A stretch of DNA of 64,000 nt from JALORV01 sp963703945 (GTDB taxonomy: Bacteria > Pseudomonadota > Gammaproteobacteria > Burkholderiales > Burkholderiaceae_F). The stretch's first letter is position 1, and every line of letters begins with the position of its first letter. The notes beneath the pieces are model-generated. The model was not told the origin of the DNA. It was given only the letters and a program-made list of their open reading frames with translations, and ran no database searches. Below, piece by piece: positions 46,801-56,083 of the stretch. The stretch lies in contig CAVPGM010000007.1 in the NCBI GenBank assembly GCA_963703945.1, positions 150,245-214,244 on the forward strand. The letters run 5' to 3'. Made by a program: the position numbers and the translations under genes.

Positions 46801-47373
46801 TGCGCCTGTACCCTGCTGTCGCGTGCCTCGCCTTGCTGCTCGCTGCGGCGTGCGGGAGCCCGCCGAAGGAGCGCTATTACGCGCTGAGCGCGGCGGCGAG
46901 CGCGCCGGCGGCCGGCGCGTCCGCGATCAGCATCGCCGTCGGACCGGTGACCGTGCCCGAGATGGTCGACCAGCCGCAGATGGTGGTGCAGGTCGCCGCC
47001 AACCAGGTGACCGTGTACGAGTTTCAGCGGCTGGGCGAGCCCGCTGAAGATCGAGATCGCGCGCGTGATCGCCGGGAACCTGGCGCAGGAGCTCGGCACG
47101 GCGCGCGTCTGGGCCTACGCGCAGACCACGCTCGCGAACCCTGACTACCAGGTGCTCGTCGACGTCCAGCGCTTCGATTCCGTGCTCGGCGAGGCGGTGA
47201 CAATCGACGCGCTCTGGTCGATCCGCCGCGCCGCCGGCGGCGCACCGAAGATCGGCCGCTCGTCGGTGCGCGAGGCGGTTTTCGGCGCCGGCTTCGACGC
47301 CCTCGCCGCGGCGCACAGCCGCGCGCTGGCGCAGGTCAGCCGGGACATCGCCGGCGCGATCCGCGCGCCATGA
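46800..47373 (+). CDS. pqiC: PqiC-type outer-membrane lipoprotein, frame interrupted by one indel
   Basis: PqiC is the lipoprotein that caps PqiB at the outer membrane. The signal ends in LAAAC (Cys at about residue 17), followed by PPKERYYALSA, typical of the family. After VAANQVTVYEFQR an extra G (about 47031) shifts the frame; the sequence then reads WASPLKIEIARVIAGNLAQELG and ends DIAGAIRAP. About 190 residues when repaired. The start overlaps the pqiB stop (TGATG). Confidence 0.88.
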
Positions 47374-47427
47374 CGACATCGCCGACAGGCGAAGCCTGTC
47401 GATTTGGCTGAAAAACGTACCGGCGCG

Positions 47428-47787
47428 TCAGACACTGCGTTCTTTTGACGCTTCCCGTTGACTCTTCGGTTGCAGGACCTCGACTGGCTGAGGCACAACG
47501 ACGAGCACGATGCAGCCACCCTCGGAGTGGACGGCATGGATGTTGAAGGGTGCCGTGTAGAGGTAGTCGCCAGCAACCAGGCGGTCTTTGCCAAGCCGAA
47601 TGTCGCCCTCAAGCACGAAGATCTCTTCACCGCCCGGATGAATGTGGCCTGGATAGCCCGCACCGGGCTCGAACTTCAGCAGGATGCTGGGCGCGCGGTC
47701 GGTGAGTTCGTCAAAACGCAGGACTTTGACGAAGACCCCGCTGACACCAGGCTCGGCGAGCGGCTGCCACTCCGCCGAGTTGACCGC
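47428..47787 (-). pseudogene. Cupin-domain protein lacking its start, abutting the repeat
   Basis: The minus-strand frame encodes a ChrR-like cupin: VFVKVLRFDELTDRAPSILLKFEPG, then HIHPGGEEIFVLEGDIRLGKD with the metal-binding histidines and glutamate, and GDYLYTAPFNIHAVHSEGGC. The last complete upstream residues are VNSAEWQPL. Before that the sequence changes to the antisense of the asmA repeat, and no start codon exists. So only the extreme 5' end, perhaps a few codons, was lost at the repeat junction. It may be expressed by read-through or be dead. Confidence 0.75.
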
Positions 47788-48279
47788 TCGCTGGCAATGG
47801 AGACCGACAAGGCGGGCGTTTCGGCGAGCGGGACCGTCGATTTTCGGAGCGAGACACTCGATCTCTCGTTCCACCCCAGGTTGCGCCAGGGAATCAAGAT
47901 AGAGCCTCTGCAGGTCGCACAACTCGTCCGACTCCAGGGCTCGTTTCGCGATCCCCGCGTGCGCCTCGAGGCGGTGGCGTCCGCGGCGTCGGTCGCGCGT
48001 ATCGGCACGGCGATCGGGACGGGCAGCTTGTCGGTTCTCGGCGAGGCTCTTCTGCACCAGAGCCCCCAGGGCGGAGGCGGCCCCTGCGAGGTCGCGCTCG
48101 GCAAAGCGTTACCGGAATCGAGCAACACTGCGAAGCACGCTTCTACCCGCGCGCCGCAGGAGTCTCCTGCCAGGGTGTTGCCGAGGTTGCGCCGTCAGTA
48201 GCGTGGTGCGACTCCCTCCACGCGCCAGGCGTGGTACCTGTCCAACGCCGGAACGCCCGGATGAACGAGACATCGTCGG
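47780..48279 (+). repeat. Direct repeat, right copy (asmA 3' fragment plus intact araC 3' end)
   Basis: This is the partner of 42632-43132, about 94% identical with one 1-bp deletion. Here the asmA part (47780-48201, last 140 codons) has no upstream half, while the araC gene is complete. Substitutions are spread over the whole length, so the copies have diverged for some time or came from different genomes. Confidence 0.9.
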
Positions 48280-49240
48280 CGTAGCCCAGCGCTGCCGAGA
48301 CGTCGATCACGGCGGCGGTCGAATCCTCGAGCAGATCCTTCGCGACCGCGAAGCGCACCCGGTCAAGCACTTGCTGGAAGGTCGTGCCCTCGGCGCGGAG
48401 GCGGCGCTGGAGCGTGCGCCGGTGTATCGCCAACGACTGCGCGACATCGGCACCGGAGCTCCGACCATGCAGCAGCAAGGTGCGCAAGGTCCGGTGCACC
48501 TTCTCGACGAGCGTAGCGTCGCCGATGGCCAGTGCCTTTCTTCTTGCGAGCCGCAGGCGCTGCGGATCGGCACCCGCCACCGGCCGGGCCAGCCATTTCG
48601 GGTCGAACCGCAGGGCGCAGACATCCGAACCGAAGTGCAGTGGCGCCTGAAAGAAGTCGCGGTAAGGCGCGACGTCGGCGGGGGCCGAACGCGAGAAGAA
48701 GACCGCGGAAGGCGACCAGCCGTCTCCGCAGAGCTCGCGAAAGAAGCTCGCAAACGCCGCGAGCGCACCGTCGTAGAGCTCCGAGTAGCTTCCGGCAAAC
48801 GGCAGGTAGACGGCATAGCCGAGGTCGACCGCGCTCTCCCGATCCACCACGAAGGCGAGGGCACCCTCGCTGTTGAGGTGGTGGTGCACGACGAATTCCT
48901 GCAATGCCGCGCCAACCGTCGGCGAATGACGGACCAGCTCGCCGAGCAGTCCCAGATCCGAGACACGCCACATGCGGCCAAGCAGCAGGCCGATGTGCGG
49001 GCAGCGTGTTCGCAGCGCGGCCTCGTTCAACAGCCGCAACGCGCCTTCGTAAGGGATCCGGTTGGACGGGTCGTCGAACACCTCCGGTGCGAGCCCCGCT
49101 GCCGCGATCATCGGGGCAGGATCAAAGCCAAGCTGGCGGATCACCGCCGGCGCAGCCGAGAAAGCGCCAACCAGGCGCGAAGGTGATTCGTACGAGTGCG
49201 TCCGGGCGGCGGGACGTTCGATTGGCGGCGTCGACGGCAT
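48143..49240 (-). CDS. AraC-family transcriptional regulator
   Basis: The 365-residue protein has the Arabinose_bd-type N-terminal domain of the OruR/ArgR-like group: RLVGAFSAAPAVIRQLGFDP and GALRLLNEAALRTRCPHIGLLLG, and a C-terminal double HTH with SLAIHRRTLQRRLRAEGTTFQQVLD and DVSAALGYADDVSFIRAFRRWTGTTPGAW. The ATG at 49240 is selected because conserved sequence begins shortly after; no strong ribosome site. Its end overlaps the asmA fragment by 59 bases in convergent orientation. The regulated genes are unknown. Confidence 0.9.
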   Translation of the reverse strand: MPSTPPIERPAARTHSYESPSRLVGAFSAAPAVIRQLGFDPAPMIAAAGLAPEVFDDPSNRIPYEGALRLLNEAALRTRCPHIGLLLGRMWRVSDLGLLGELVRHSPTVGAALQEFVVHHHLNSEGALAFVVDRESAVDLGYAVYLPFAGSYSELYDGALAAFASFFRELCGDGWSPSAVFFSRSAPADVAPYRDFFQAPLHFGSDVCALRFDPKWLARPVAGADPQRLRLARRKALAIGDATLVEKVHRTLRTLLLHGRSSGADVAQSLAIHRRTLQRRLRAEGTTFQQVLDRVRFAVAKDLLEDSTAAVIDVSAALGYADDVSFIRAFRRWTGTTPGAWRESHHATDGATSATPWQETPAARG

Positions 49241-49578
49241 GGCAAAGCGTCCCGATCGAAGTGGAAGGGTCGCTGCGGAGCGAGGTTGCGCGAAGCGCTG
49301 GACGGGCAAGAGGCTACTTTGATCTACCTCGACCAAGAGTCTCTGGCGCTCTCGATTGTCGCAAATTGCTAGTTCTAGAGAAATCGCCCAGTTGCATACT
49401 GTCTGCAGGCGGTCAGTACCTTCTCGGGGCAACGCAGTCGCTGATTTGTCGAAACCGCGCTCGAAACTGTCAAGATGGTCGCCGAAGAAGTCTCCCAGAT
49501 CAGTCGAGCGAACCGGACGGGGCCAGGGGTCGTGCACGACATTGCAACAGACATGGATCCCTTATCAAAGGAGAAGCC
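49241..49578. other. Intergenic region between divergent araC and glycine-zipper genes
   Basis: A 338-bp gap between divergent genes. It must hold both promoters. No inverted repeat, terminator or small gene was recognised. The only clear element is AAGGAG at 49568-49573, the ribosome site of the next gene. Confidence 0.4.
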
Positions 49579-50040
49579 TTGAAACCGAAGATGTCCTGGA
49601 TACTGGTACTGCTCATGGCGACGATGACTCAGGCCGACGCACAGCAATACGTTTATCCCGCCAAGGGTCAGACGCCGCAGCAGCAGAAGAATGACGAGTC
49701 AGCCTGCTATACGTGGGCGGTCCAGCAGACGGGTTTCGATCCGGCCAAGGTGCCACCGCCTCAACCGGCCACCAAGTCACCGACGACAGCAACCGGCACG
49801 ACCCCTGGCGCGGGTCTGCGCGGCGCAGCGGGCGGCGCCGCGATAGGCGCGATCGCGGGCGATGCAGGAGCCGGCGCCGCCGCGGGTGCCGTGGTCGCTC
49901 GTTCGAGTAGCCGTCGTCAGAACGCTTCTGTCGAGCAACAGGCGCAGCAACAGCAGCAGTCGGCCTCACAGCAGAAGCAGGCTGCCTTCGCCAGAGCCCG
50001 CGCGGCGTGCCTCGAGGGACGTGGCTATACCGTCAAGTGA
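49579..50040 (+). CDS. Glycine-zipper envelope protein
   Basis: A 153-residue secreted protein with signal peptide (residues 1-21, ending ADA) and a glycine-zipper stretch (LRGAAGGAAIGAIAGDAGAGAAAGAVV, about residues 79-105), followed by a glutamine-rich tail and a C-terminal segment with two cysteines (one near residue 42, one near 146). The start is set at TTG 49579, which has AAGGAG five bases upstream; the next ATG, four codons later, is too far from that site. Such proteins sit in the outer membrane or periplasm. Function unknown. Confidence 0.75.
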   Translation: MKPKMSWILVLLMATMTQADAQQYVYPAKGQTPQQQKNDESACYTWAVQQTGFDPAKVPPPQPATKSPTTATGTTPGAGLRGAAGGAAIGAIAGDAGAGAAAGAVVARSSSRRQNASVEQQAQQQQQSASQQKQAAFARARAACLEGRGYTVK

Positions 50041-50100
50041 CGCGCGAATGGCTGCGACGCGACAGAGTTGACGACAAGGACCCAAGCCGCCTGACAAGCA

Positions 50101-51008
50101 TGGTTACTGCCGACACACACAACGTCCTCGCGATCGGCCGCGCCGCCGGCGCCGCAGCCGATCGCGCTGCGCGAGGTTCGCGTGCGGTGTCATCGCTGCG
50201 GTGGCGCCAGTGCGTCTGCTGCCTTCAGTCGATGGGCGCGGCAGTGCCATTGGCGGGCTGCACGATGGTCGGCCCCAACTTCGTGGCACCCGCAGCACCG
50301 GTGCTCGCGCAATGGGAGGACGCCGATGCCGCGGTTGTCACGCGCAGGCCCGCAGAGCAAATCCAGTGGTGGGAAGCCTTCCACGACCCGGTGCTCAGCC
50401 GGTTGATCGAAATCGCCACTCGGAACAACTACAACCTTAAGATCGCCGGCCTGCGCGTTCTGGAGGCGCGCGCCCAGTTGGGGATCGCTGTGGGCACGCC
50501 CTATCCCCAGGTACAGCAGGCCAACGGCAGCGCGACCTACACCGCCGCCAGCCTGAACGCCGCCAACACGAAGGGCGGAGACCTGCGCTACTGGGAATAC
50601 AACGTCGGCGCCAGCGTCTCGTGGGAGCTTGATTTCTGGGGCAAGTTCCGGCGCGGCATCGAGTCGGCGGACGCCAACCTGGGCGCTTCGATCGCCGCCT
50701 ATGACAACGCGCTCGTGCTGCTCGTCGCACAGGTTGCCGACACCTACGTTGCCATCCGCAGCGCGGAAGAGCAGCTGAAGGTTGCGCGTGAAAACATCGC
50801 CCTGCAGCAACGCAGTGTCAGAATCACCGAGGCGCGGTTTCGTGGCGGCGAGGTCGGCGAGCTCGACGTGCTTCAGGCCCGCACCCAGTTGCTGGGCACG
50901 CAGGCGACGATCCCGCCCTTGCAGACCGCGCAACAACAGGCCCAGCTCGCACTCAGCACGTTGCTCGGCCAGCCTCCGGGCAGCCTCTGGGTCCAGGACC
51001 GTGTATAG
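50101..51008 (+). pseudogene. NodT-type outer-membrane efflux lipoprotein, truncated
   Basis: The frame has a lipobox LAGC at about residues 51-54 and then CTMVGPNFVAP, WWEAFHDPVLSRLIEIA, VSWELDFWGKFRRGIESADA and EVGELDVLQARTQLLGTQA, all typical of the first half of NodT-family channels. It stops after LSTLLGQPPGSL; the second OEP repeat, normally about 180 residues more, is missing and no other frame continues it. The protein could not form a full 12-strand trimer. The efflux operon just downstream has its own complete channel gene. Confidence 0.85.
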
Positions 51009-51127
51009 CCCACCCGCAGCATGTGCCGGCAGGACAAGATGGGGAGCCCCTGCTGGAAGGGTTCGGCCTGCTTACTTCTGCAAACGGAGAATCCGCGGTG
51101 GGTCTGTCGATTAGCATCAAGGTCAAC

Positions 51128-51397
51128 ATGCGAACCCCTATGCTCAAGCATCGCGCGATCGTGGTTGCTGTGCCCCTGCTCCTGGTGGGATGCAGTGCGG
51201 CGCCCTCGCAGAATATCTTGGGCTCGTATTTTCCGTCCTGGATGGTCTGCGTGTTGATTGGCCTGGGCTTGTCCGCCGTCGTTCACTGGATTCTGTTGAA
51301 GCTGGACATGGAGAAGGAATTGCCGGCGCCGATCATGGTCCATCTCGCATTCACGATTGCCTTTTCCTTTGCCGCGTGGCTTCTATGGCTGGCCTAG
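51128..51397 (+). CDS. ytcA: YtcA-family small membrane lipoprotein
   Basis: The 89-residue protein has a lipobox (LLLVGC, Cys at about residue 22) and two membrane helices (SWMVCVLIGLGLSAVVHWIL and MVHLAFTIAFSFAAWLLWLA). This matches YtcA, found in E. coli at the head of the mdtNOP operon. The next three genes follow the same order, so it is the first gene of this efflux operon. Its role is unknown. Confidence 0.85.
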   Translation: MRTPMLKHRAIVVAVPLLLVGCSAAPSQNILGSYFPSWMVCVLIGLGLSAVVHWILLKLDMEKELPAPIMVHLAFTIAFSFAAWLLWLA

Positions 51398-51410
51398 GCG
51401 GAACAATACG

Positions 51411-52448
51411 ATGAAATCCAGTGTTACTTGGCGCGGCCGACTCGTCGCCTTGCTTGCCGTCGTTGCTGCCGTCGTCCTCGGATACGAGACCCTTGCAGCA
51501 TTGAGTCGGCGACCGCAGACGAACGATGCCCATCTGTTCGCGTACAGCGCGGAAATGGCCCCCGAGGTGAGTGGGCGCATCGTCGCGCTGCATGTCACCA
51601 GCAATCAACAGGTAACCAAGGGCCAGCCACTGCTGGAGATCGATCCTCAACCGTTCGAACTGCGGCAGCGCCAGGCGCAGGCACAGGTGCTCGCATTGAG
51701 GGCGCAGATCGGCCTGACATCGCGACAGGTGACGTCGCAGATGTCCGGTGCGGATGTGGCGGTGACCCAGATCAATCACGCCAAGGCGCAGCTCGCGCTG
51801 GCGCAGGAGAGCCTCCGCCGCATCGAGCCGCTGTTGGCCAAAGGCTACGTGACCCAGCAGCAAGTGGACGAAGCACGGACCAACGAGCGCAACGCTGCCG
51901 TGGCGCTGACTGCGGCCACGCAGCAGGCCGCCCAGGCGCGTGAAGCCGTGGGCGGTACCGCCAATCTCGTCGCCCAGCTTGCCGGCGCTGAAGCTGCCGA
52001 GGCCTTGGCCGCGCGCGACTTGCGCGAGGCGGTACTGCGCGCCCCCTTCGACGGAACCGTCGTCGGCCTCCAGATCGCGGAGGGGACCTATGCCGCTGCA
52101 GGGCGTCCGCTGTTTACGCTGATCAAGGATCAGGCTTGGTATGCGATTGCCGACTTCCGTGAAACCGAAATTTCCGGCATCGCAGTGGGCGATCGCGCCA
52201 CCGTATGGTTGTTGGCCGATGACGCCCGGCCGATCCGAGGCCAGGTCGAGAGCCTGAACCGCGGCGTGCAACCCCAGACCGGTGATGGAGCGGGCGGCCC
52301 GGGACTGCCTGTGGTCGGGCGCACCCTCAACTGGGTCATCGTCGCGCAACGTTTTCCGGTGTGGATCCGCCTGCTGGATCCACCCCGGCAAGACCTGCGG
52401 ATCGGGGCCACGGTGTCGGTTCGGGTTGAGCATGACGCGAGACAGTGA
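51411..52448 (+). CDS. HlyD/EmrA-type membrane fusion protein (MdtN-like)
   Basis: This 345-residue periplasmic adaptor has an N-terminal helix (about 8-27), a lipoyl half-motif SAEMAPEVSGRIVALHVTSNQQVTKGQPLLEIDP, a coiled-coil hairpin (about 85-200) and the second half-motif LRAPFDGTVVGLQIAEGTYAAAGRPLF. It links the inner-membrane FUSC protein to the outer-membrane channel. It starts 13 bases after ytcA and overlaps the FUSC gene by 17 bases. Confidence 0.94.
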   Translation: MKSSVTWRGRLVALLAVVAAVVLGYETLAALSRRPQTNDAHLFAYSAEMAPEVSGRIVALHVTSNQQVTKGQPLLEIDPQPFELRQRQAQAQVLALRAQIGLTSRQVTSQMSGADVAVTQINHAKAQLALAQESLRRIEPLLAKGYVTQQQVDEARTNERNAAVALTAATQQAAQAREAVGGTANLVAQLAGAEAAEALAARDLREAVLRAPFDGTVVGLQIAEGTYAAAGRPLFTLIKDQAWYAIADFRETEISGIAVGDRATVWLLADDARPIRGQVESLNRGVQPQTGDGAGGPGLPVVGRTLNWVIVAQRFPVWIRLLDPPRQDLRIGATVSVRVEHDARQ

Positions 52449-54438
52449 ACCCGTTTCGGGCGGGCCGGGACTGTCCGCGTGGCTCCGCGAAGAGCTGGCA
52501 CCGAGGCCGGGCAGGTTGGCGGCGGTGGTGCGCATCGCCGCAAGTTGTGCCATCGCCGCGGCAGTCGCGATGGCCTTTCAAATACCGCTGCCGGCGTATG
52601 TGGTCTATCTGGTGTTCGTGATCAGTCGACGGGAATCTGTCGCAACGCTGATCACTGCAGTCGGCGTCGCCATTGGCGCCACGCTGGCCGTGGCCCTTTC
52701 GCTCGTGCTCCTGACCGTCGACGCAGGCGATCCCGCGCTCCGTCTGCCCTTGATAGCGGGAATTGCCTTTCTCTCCATGTATCTGGCGCGCGTCTCCACA
52801 CTCGGGCCGCTTGCCTACCTCGTCGGTTTCATCATGGTGCTGACGCAAACCATGGTCGATACAGTCCCCTCGCCGGAAATGCTGACGCGGCTGGTACTCT
52901 GGCTGTGGGTTGTGGTGATGGTTCCCGCAGTCATCTCGACCTTGGTCAATCTTGTCTTCGGCGAGGATCCGGCCGAGCTTGCGCGGCAGACGGCGTTGCG
53001 TCTGCTCGATGCCGTCACGGCGACCTTGGACGGACGCCCTTTGCCCGAACTCGCCCGGCAACAGACCGAGGCACTGGGATTGGTCGCGCTGCGGAAGGAT
53101 GCGCAGATCGCCGATCGTCAATTGCGCGAGCATGCCGAAGTCGATCATCGCCTCATCGAAACACTGGTCGAACTGCTGACTTTGCTCAGAGCGCTTCCTA
53201 CCGACCTCCCGCGCGATGTCCGCAATTTGCTCGTCCAGGCAAGCGAGGAATGCCGTCTGGCATTGGCGACGGCTGGCGCCCCCATGCCCGGGCGACGACC
53301 CGTGCCCCCCGCATTGCTCGATGGGCTGGCCGCCGATACGTTGCCGATCGTGGTGGCGATCGACGGCGCGCTTCGGCGTCTTGGCAATGACATTGCACGC
53401 CGCCGCGATTCCGGGGAATCGCCGCCCGTACGGACGCCAACGAGCCTGTTCGTCCCCGACGCCTGGAGCAACCCGGAGCATGGGCGCTTTGCTCTGAAGA
53501 CGACGATTGCGGTGATGGCTGCCTATTTCATCTACAGCGTTCTCGACTGGCCGGGCATCTCGACGGCCGTCCCCACCTGCTTCGTCGTCGCGATGGGGAG
53601 CATGGGAGAAACGATCCACAAGATGTGGCTGCGAATCTGCGGAGCGTTGATCGGCGGGCTCGCCGCGGGTCTGTGCATCGTGTTTCTGCTGCCGCACATG
53701 ACCGACATCGGTCAGCTTTGCCTGCTGGTCGCTGCCGCGTCGGGGATCTGTGCCTGGGTCGCTACCAGTAGCGAGCGCCTCGCCTACATGGGTATGCAGA
53801 TGGCGCTCGCCTTTGTCCTCGGCATGCTGCAAGGCTATGGCCCGAACACCAGCTTGACGGTGCTGTGGGACCGCGTTGTCGGCATTCTCCTCGGCAATCT
53901 GCTGATGTCGATCGTCTTCACTGTTGTCTGGCCGATCAGCGCTCTGGACCGCTCCCGCACCGCCATCGCGCAGGCTTTGCGCGCGTTGGGAACCTTGGTG
54001 CGAGATGCGGTTCATCCGCCAGCCGATGTGCGCCTCGCCGCGGTGCGCAGACTGGTCGAAGCGCGGCAGTTCACGTTGGTTGCGGCGTTCGAGGCGAATC
54101 CGCTGCCGGGCCACGCGCGGCGTGAAAGTTTCGAGGAAACGGCACTCGCTCAACTGGACCGCCTTGCCACGGCGGTCTTTGTCGTCGCCGGTCAAGCCAG
54201 CGACCAGGCGATCAGCCAGACGAGCGGCATCCTGGACGCTGCGACGTCTGCGTGGTTCGCCGATGCCGCGGAGAGGTTCGCCGCCGCGTGTTCGGCGCCC
54301 GCGGCGCCAAGCCCGGACCGCGTCGCCGAGACGCAAGCCGTCCTGCCGGGCGTGGGGCAATCGTCCCTCCGGGCAGCGATCGAATCCAGGGTTCAGTTGC
54401 AACGTCAAATCGAGCATGTCGCGGCCATTCCAGCCTAG
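52432..54438 (+). CDS. FUSC-family efflux protein (MdtO-like)
   Basis: The 668-residue protein has two hydrophobic halves (about 27-165 and 350-490) joined by a soluble segment, the FUSC/AaeB architecture. The first half contains IPLPAYVVYLVFVISRRESVATLI, the second LKTTIAVMAAYFIYSVLDWPGISTAVPTC and MGMQMALAFVLGMLQGYGPNT. Such proteins export aromatic acids or similar small acids with HlyD and TolC partners. It overlaps the TolC gene by 23 bases. A long minus-strand open frame across it is only its shadow. Confidence 0.94.
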   Translation: MTRDSEPVSGGPGLSAWLREELAPRPGRLAAVVRIAASCAIAAAVAMAFQIPLPAYVVYLVFVISRRESVATLITAVGVAIGATLAVALSLVLLTVDAGDPALRLPLIAGIAFLSMYLARVSTLGPLAYLVGFIMVLTQTMVDTVPSPEMLTRLVLWLWVVVMVPAVISTLVNLVFGEDPAELARQTALRLLDAVTATLDGRPLPELARQQTEALGLVALRKDAQIADRQLREHAEVDHRLIETLVELLTLLRALPTDLPRDVRNLLVQASEECRLALATAGAPMPGRRPVPPALLDGLAADTLPIVVAIDGALRRLGNDIARRRDSGESPPVRTPTSLFVPDAWSNPEHGRFALKTTIAVMAAYFIYSVLDWPGISTAVPTCFVVAMGSMGETIHKMWLRICGALIGGLAAGLCIVFLLPHMTDIGQLCLLVAAASGICAWVATSSERLAYMGMQMALAFVLGMLQGYGPNTSLTVLWDRVVGILLGNLLMSIVFTVVWPISALDRSRTAIAQALRALGTLVRDAVHPPADVRLAAVRRLVEARQFTLVAAFEANPLPGHARRESFEETALAQLDRLATAVFVVAGQASDQAISQTSGILDAATSAWFADAAERFAAACSAPAAPSPDRVAETQAVLPGVGQSSLRAAIESRVQLQRQIEHVAAIPA

Positions 54439-55906
54439 TCTCGCCAAGCATGCCTGCAGCGCCGCTGCGTGGCTTGCGCTGCTGTCGCCGGTCGCCAGAG
54501 CGGCCGACGTGTTGCAGCTCGCGCCGGAATCGCCCGACAAACCGTGGGTAATTCCGTCGTCAGCCGAAACATTCAAGCGTGTGCTGCCCTCCATGCATGG
54601 CGATGAGGCCTTCGGACAGGGGAGTCGCGTCCCGATCGAACCGAATCGCCGCTACAGCCTTGCCGAGCTGATCGATATAGCGCAGCGCAACAATCCCGAA
54701 ACGCGCGTGGCGTGGGAACAGGCGCGCCGGGCCGCGCTGGCGGTGGGGCTGGATGAAAGCGAATACGCGCCGCAGGTATCGATCGATGTGATCGGCGGAT
54801 ACCAGCGTACGCCACTGCCGATCCCGAACACGGTCTTTCCTGCAGGCTACTTCATCTCGGACTCGCGCGAAATCTTCCCGGTGCTCGCGCTGAAATGGCT
54901 GCTGTTCGACTTCGGACGCCGCGAGGGTCAGGACCGGGCGGCTCGGGCCAATTCCTTCGTCGCGAATGTCACGTTCACCGGGGTTCATCAGAAGCTGGCC
55001 TTCACGGTAAGTCGCGCCTATTTTTCGCTTGGCGCCGCACGCGGCCGGCTGAGCGCCGCGCGCCGGGCGGTGGCGGCTGCCGAAACCTTGCAGGATGCCG
55101 CAGTGTCTCGGCGAGAGCGCGGCGTGGCCACCGTGGTGGTGTCGGCCCAGGCGCAGCGGCAGACCGCGCAAGCCCGCTTCTACCTGGCCAAAGCAACCGG
55201 CGACGAACGCACCGCCTACGCGAACCTCATCGCGTCTCTGGGTGTCGCGGCCGACGCGCGAATTGACATCGTCGACAGTTCGCAGCATTCGCTTCCTGTG
55301 GAGCCGCCGCAAGACATCGACGCGCTGGTGCGGGACGCGTTGATGCATCGCCCCGATGTGGTCGCCGCGATCGGCAAGATCGACGCTGCCGAGGGCACTC
55401 TAAAGAGCCGACGCGCGGACTACTACCCGAAGATCGGGCTCAGCGCCCAGCTCTACCAGAACATCGGTGGATTCAGTACCGACGGTGGCCCTTGGGCCAC
55501 TGTCAACAAGCCCGGCGGCAACATTCTGTTGACGTTGAGCGTCCCCTTGCTCGATGGCGGAGGGCGCGATTCCCGCGTCGCCTCGGCCGAATCGGAAGTT
55601 GCAGCCGCCCGCGACAACCTCGCTCAGGTGCGCGATGCCGCCACCCTGCAGGTGGTGAGCGCATACAACGATTTGAAGACCGCCCTGGCTGCGTATTCCG
55701 CGGCAGTAGCGTTGCGCGACGCCGCTCAAACGGCGTACGACGCGGCCCTGGGCGCCTTCAATGGCGGTGTCGGCACGTACACCGACGTGGCCAGCGAGCT
55801 GAGTTCAGTTGCAATGGCAGACGCTCAGACAGAGGACGCCCACGCAAATGTCTTTACAGCGGCCGCCGCCTTGGCCTTTGCAACGGGAACTGTTCAGGGC
55901 AAATGA
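54416..55906 (+). CDS. TolC-family outer-membrane channel protein (MdtP-like)
   Basis: The 496-residue product has a signal peptide (residues 1-29, ending ARA) and two OEP repeats: YSLAELIDIAQRNNPETRVAWEQAR in the first and VRDALMHRPDVVAAIGKIDAAEGTLKSRRADYYP in the second. No lipobox is seen. It is the last gene of the ytcA-hlyD-fusC-tolC unit and supplies the exit duct. The ATG at 54416 lies inside the FUSC gene end. Confidence 0.93.
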   Translation: MSRPFQPSLAKHACSAAAWLALLSPVARAADVLQLAPESPDKPWVIPSSAETFKRVLPSMHGDEAFGQGSRVPIEPNRRYSLAELIDIAQRNNPETRVAWEQARRAALAVGLDESEYAPQVSIDVIGGYQRTPLPIPNTVFPAGYFISDSREIFPVLALKWLLFDFGRREGQDRAARANSFVANVTFTGVHQKLAFTVSRAYFSLGAARGRLSAARRAVAAAETLQDAAVSRRERGVATVVVSAQAQRQTAQARFYLAKATGDERTAYANLIASLGVAADARIDIVDSSQHSLPVEPPQDIDALVRDALMHRPDVVAAIGKIDAAEGTLKSRRADYYPKIGLSAQLYQNIGGFSTDGGPWATVNKPGGNILLTLSVPLLDGGGRDSRVASAESEVAAARDNLAQVRDAATLQVVSAYNDLKTALAAYSAAVALRDAAQTAYDAALGAFNGGVGTYTDVASELSSVAMADAQTEDAHANVFTAAAALAFATGTVQGK

Positions 55907-56083
55907 CCATCATGATCGTTACAACACTCGTTTCGGCGTTGGGCGTCCGGCGCGAGCTTGAAGGATGTGGGCGTCGAGTTCGCGAACGGCACGTCGACTG
56001 GTGCGCTCGCGAGCCCCTTGACGCGCAAGGCGGCGCTTCGTGCGCACCGCGACGACTCGAACGATGGCCACCTTGGTACGGCC

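Noticed and set aside
52336..54594. A 752-codon minus-strand open frame
   Set aside because: Antisense of the FUSC gene; composition is shadow-like (many Arg, Asp, His, Gln) and no family is seen.
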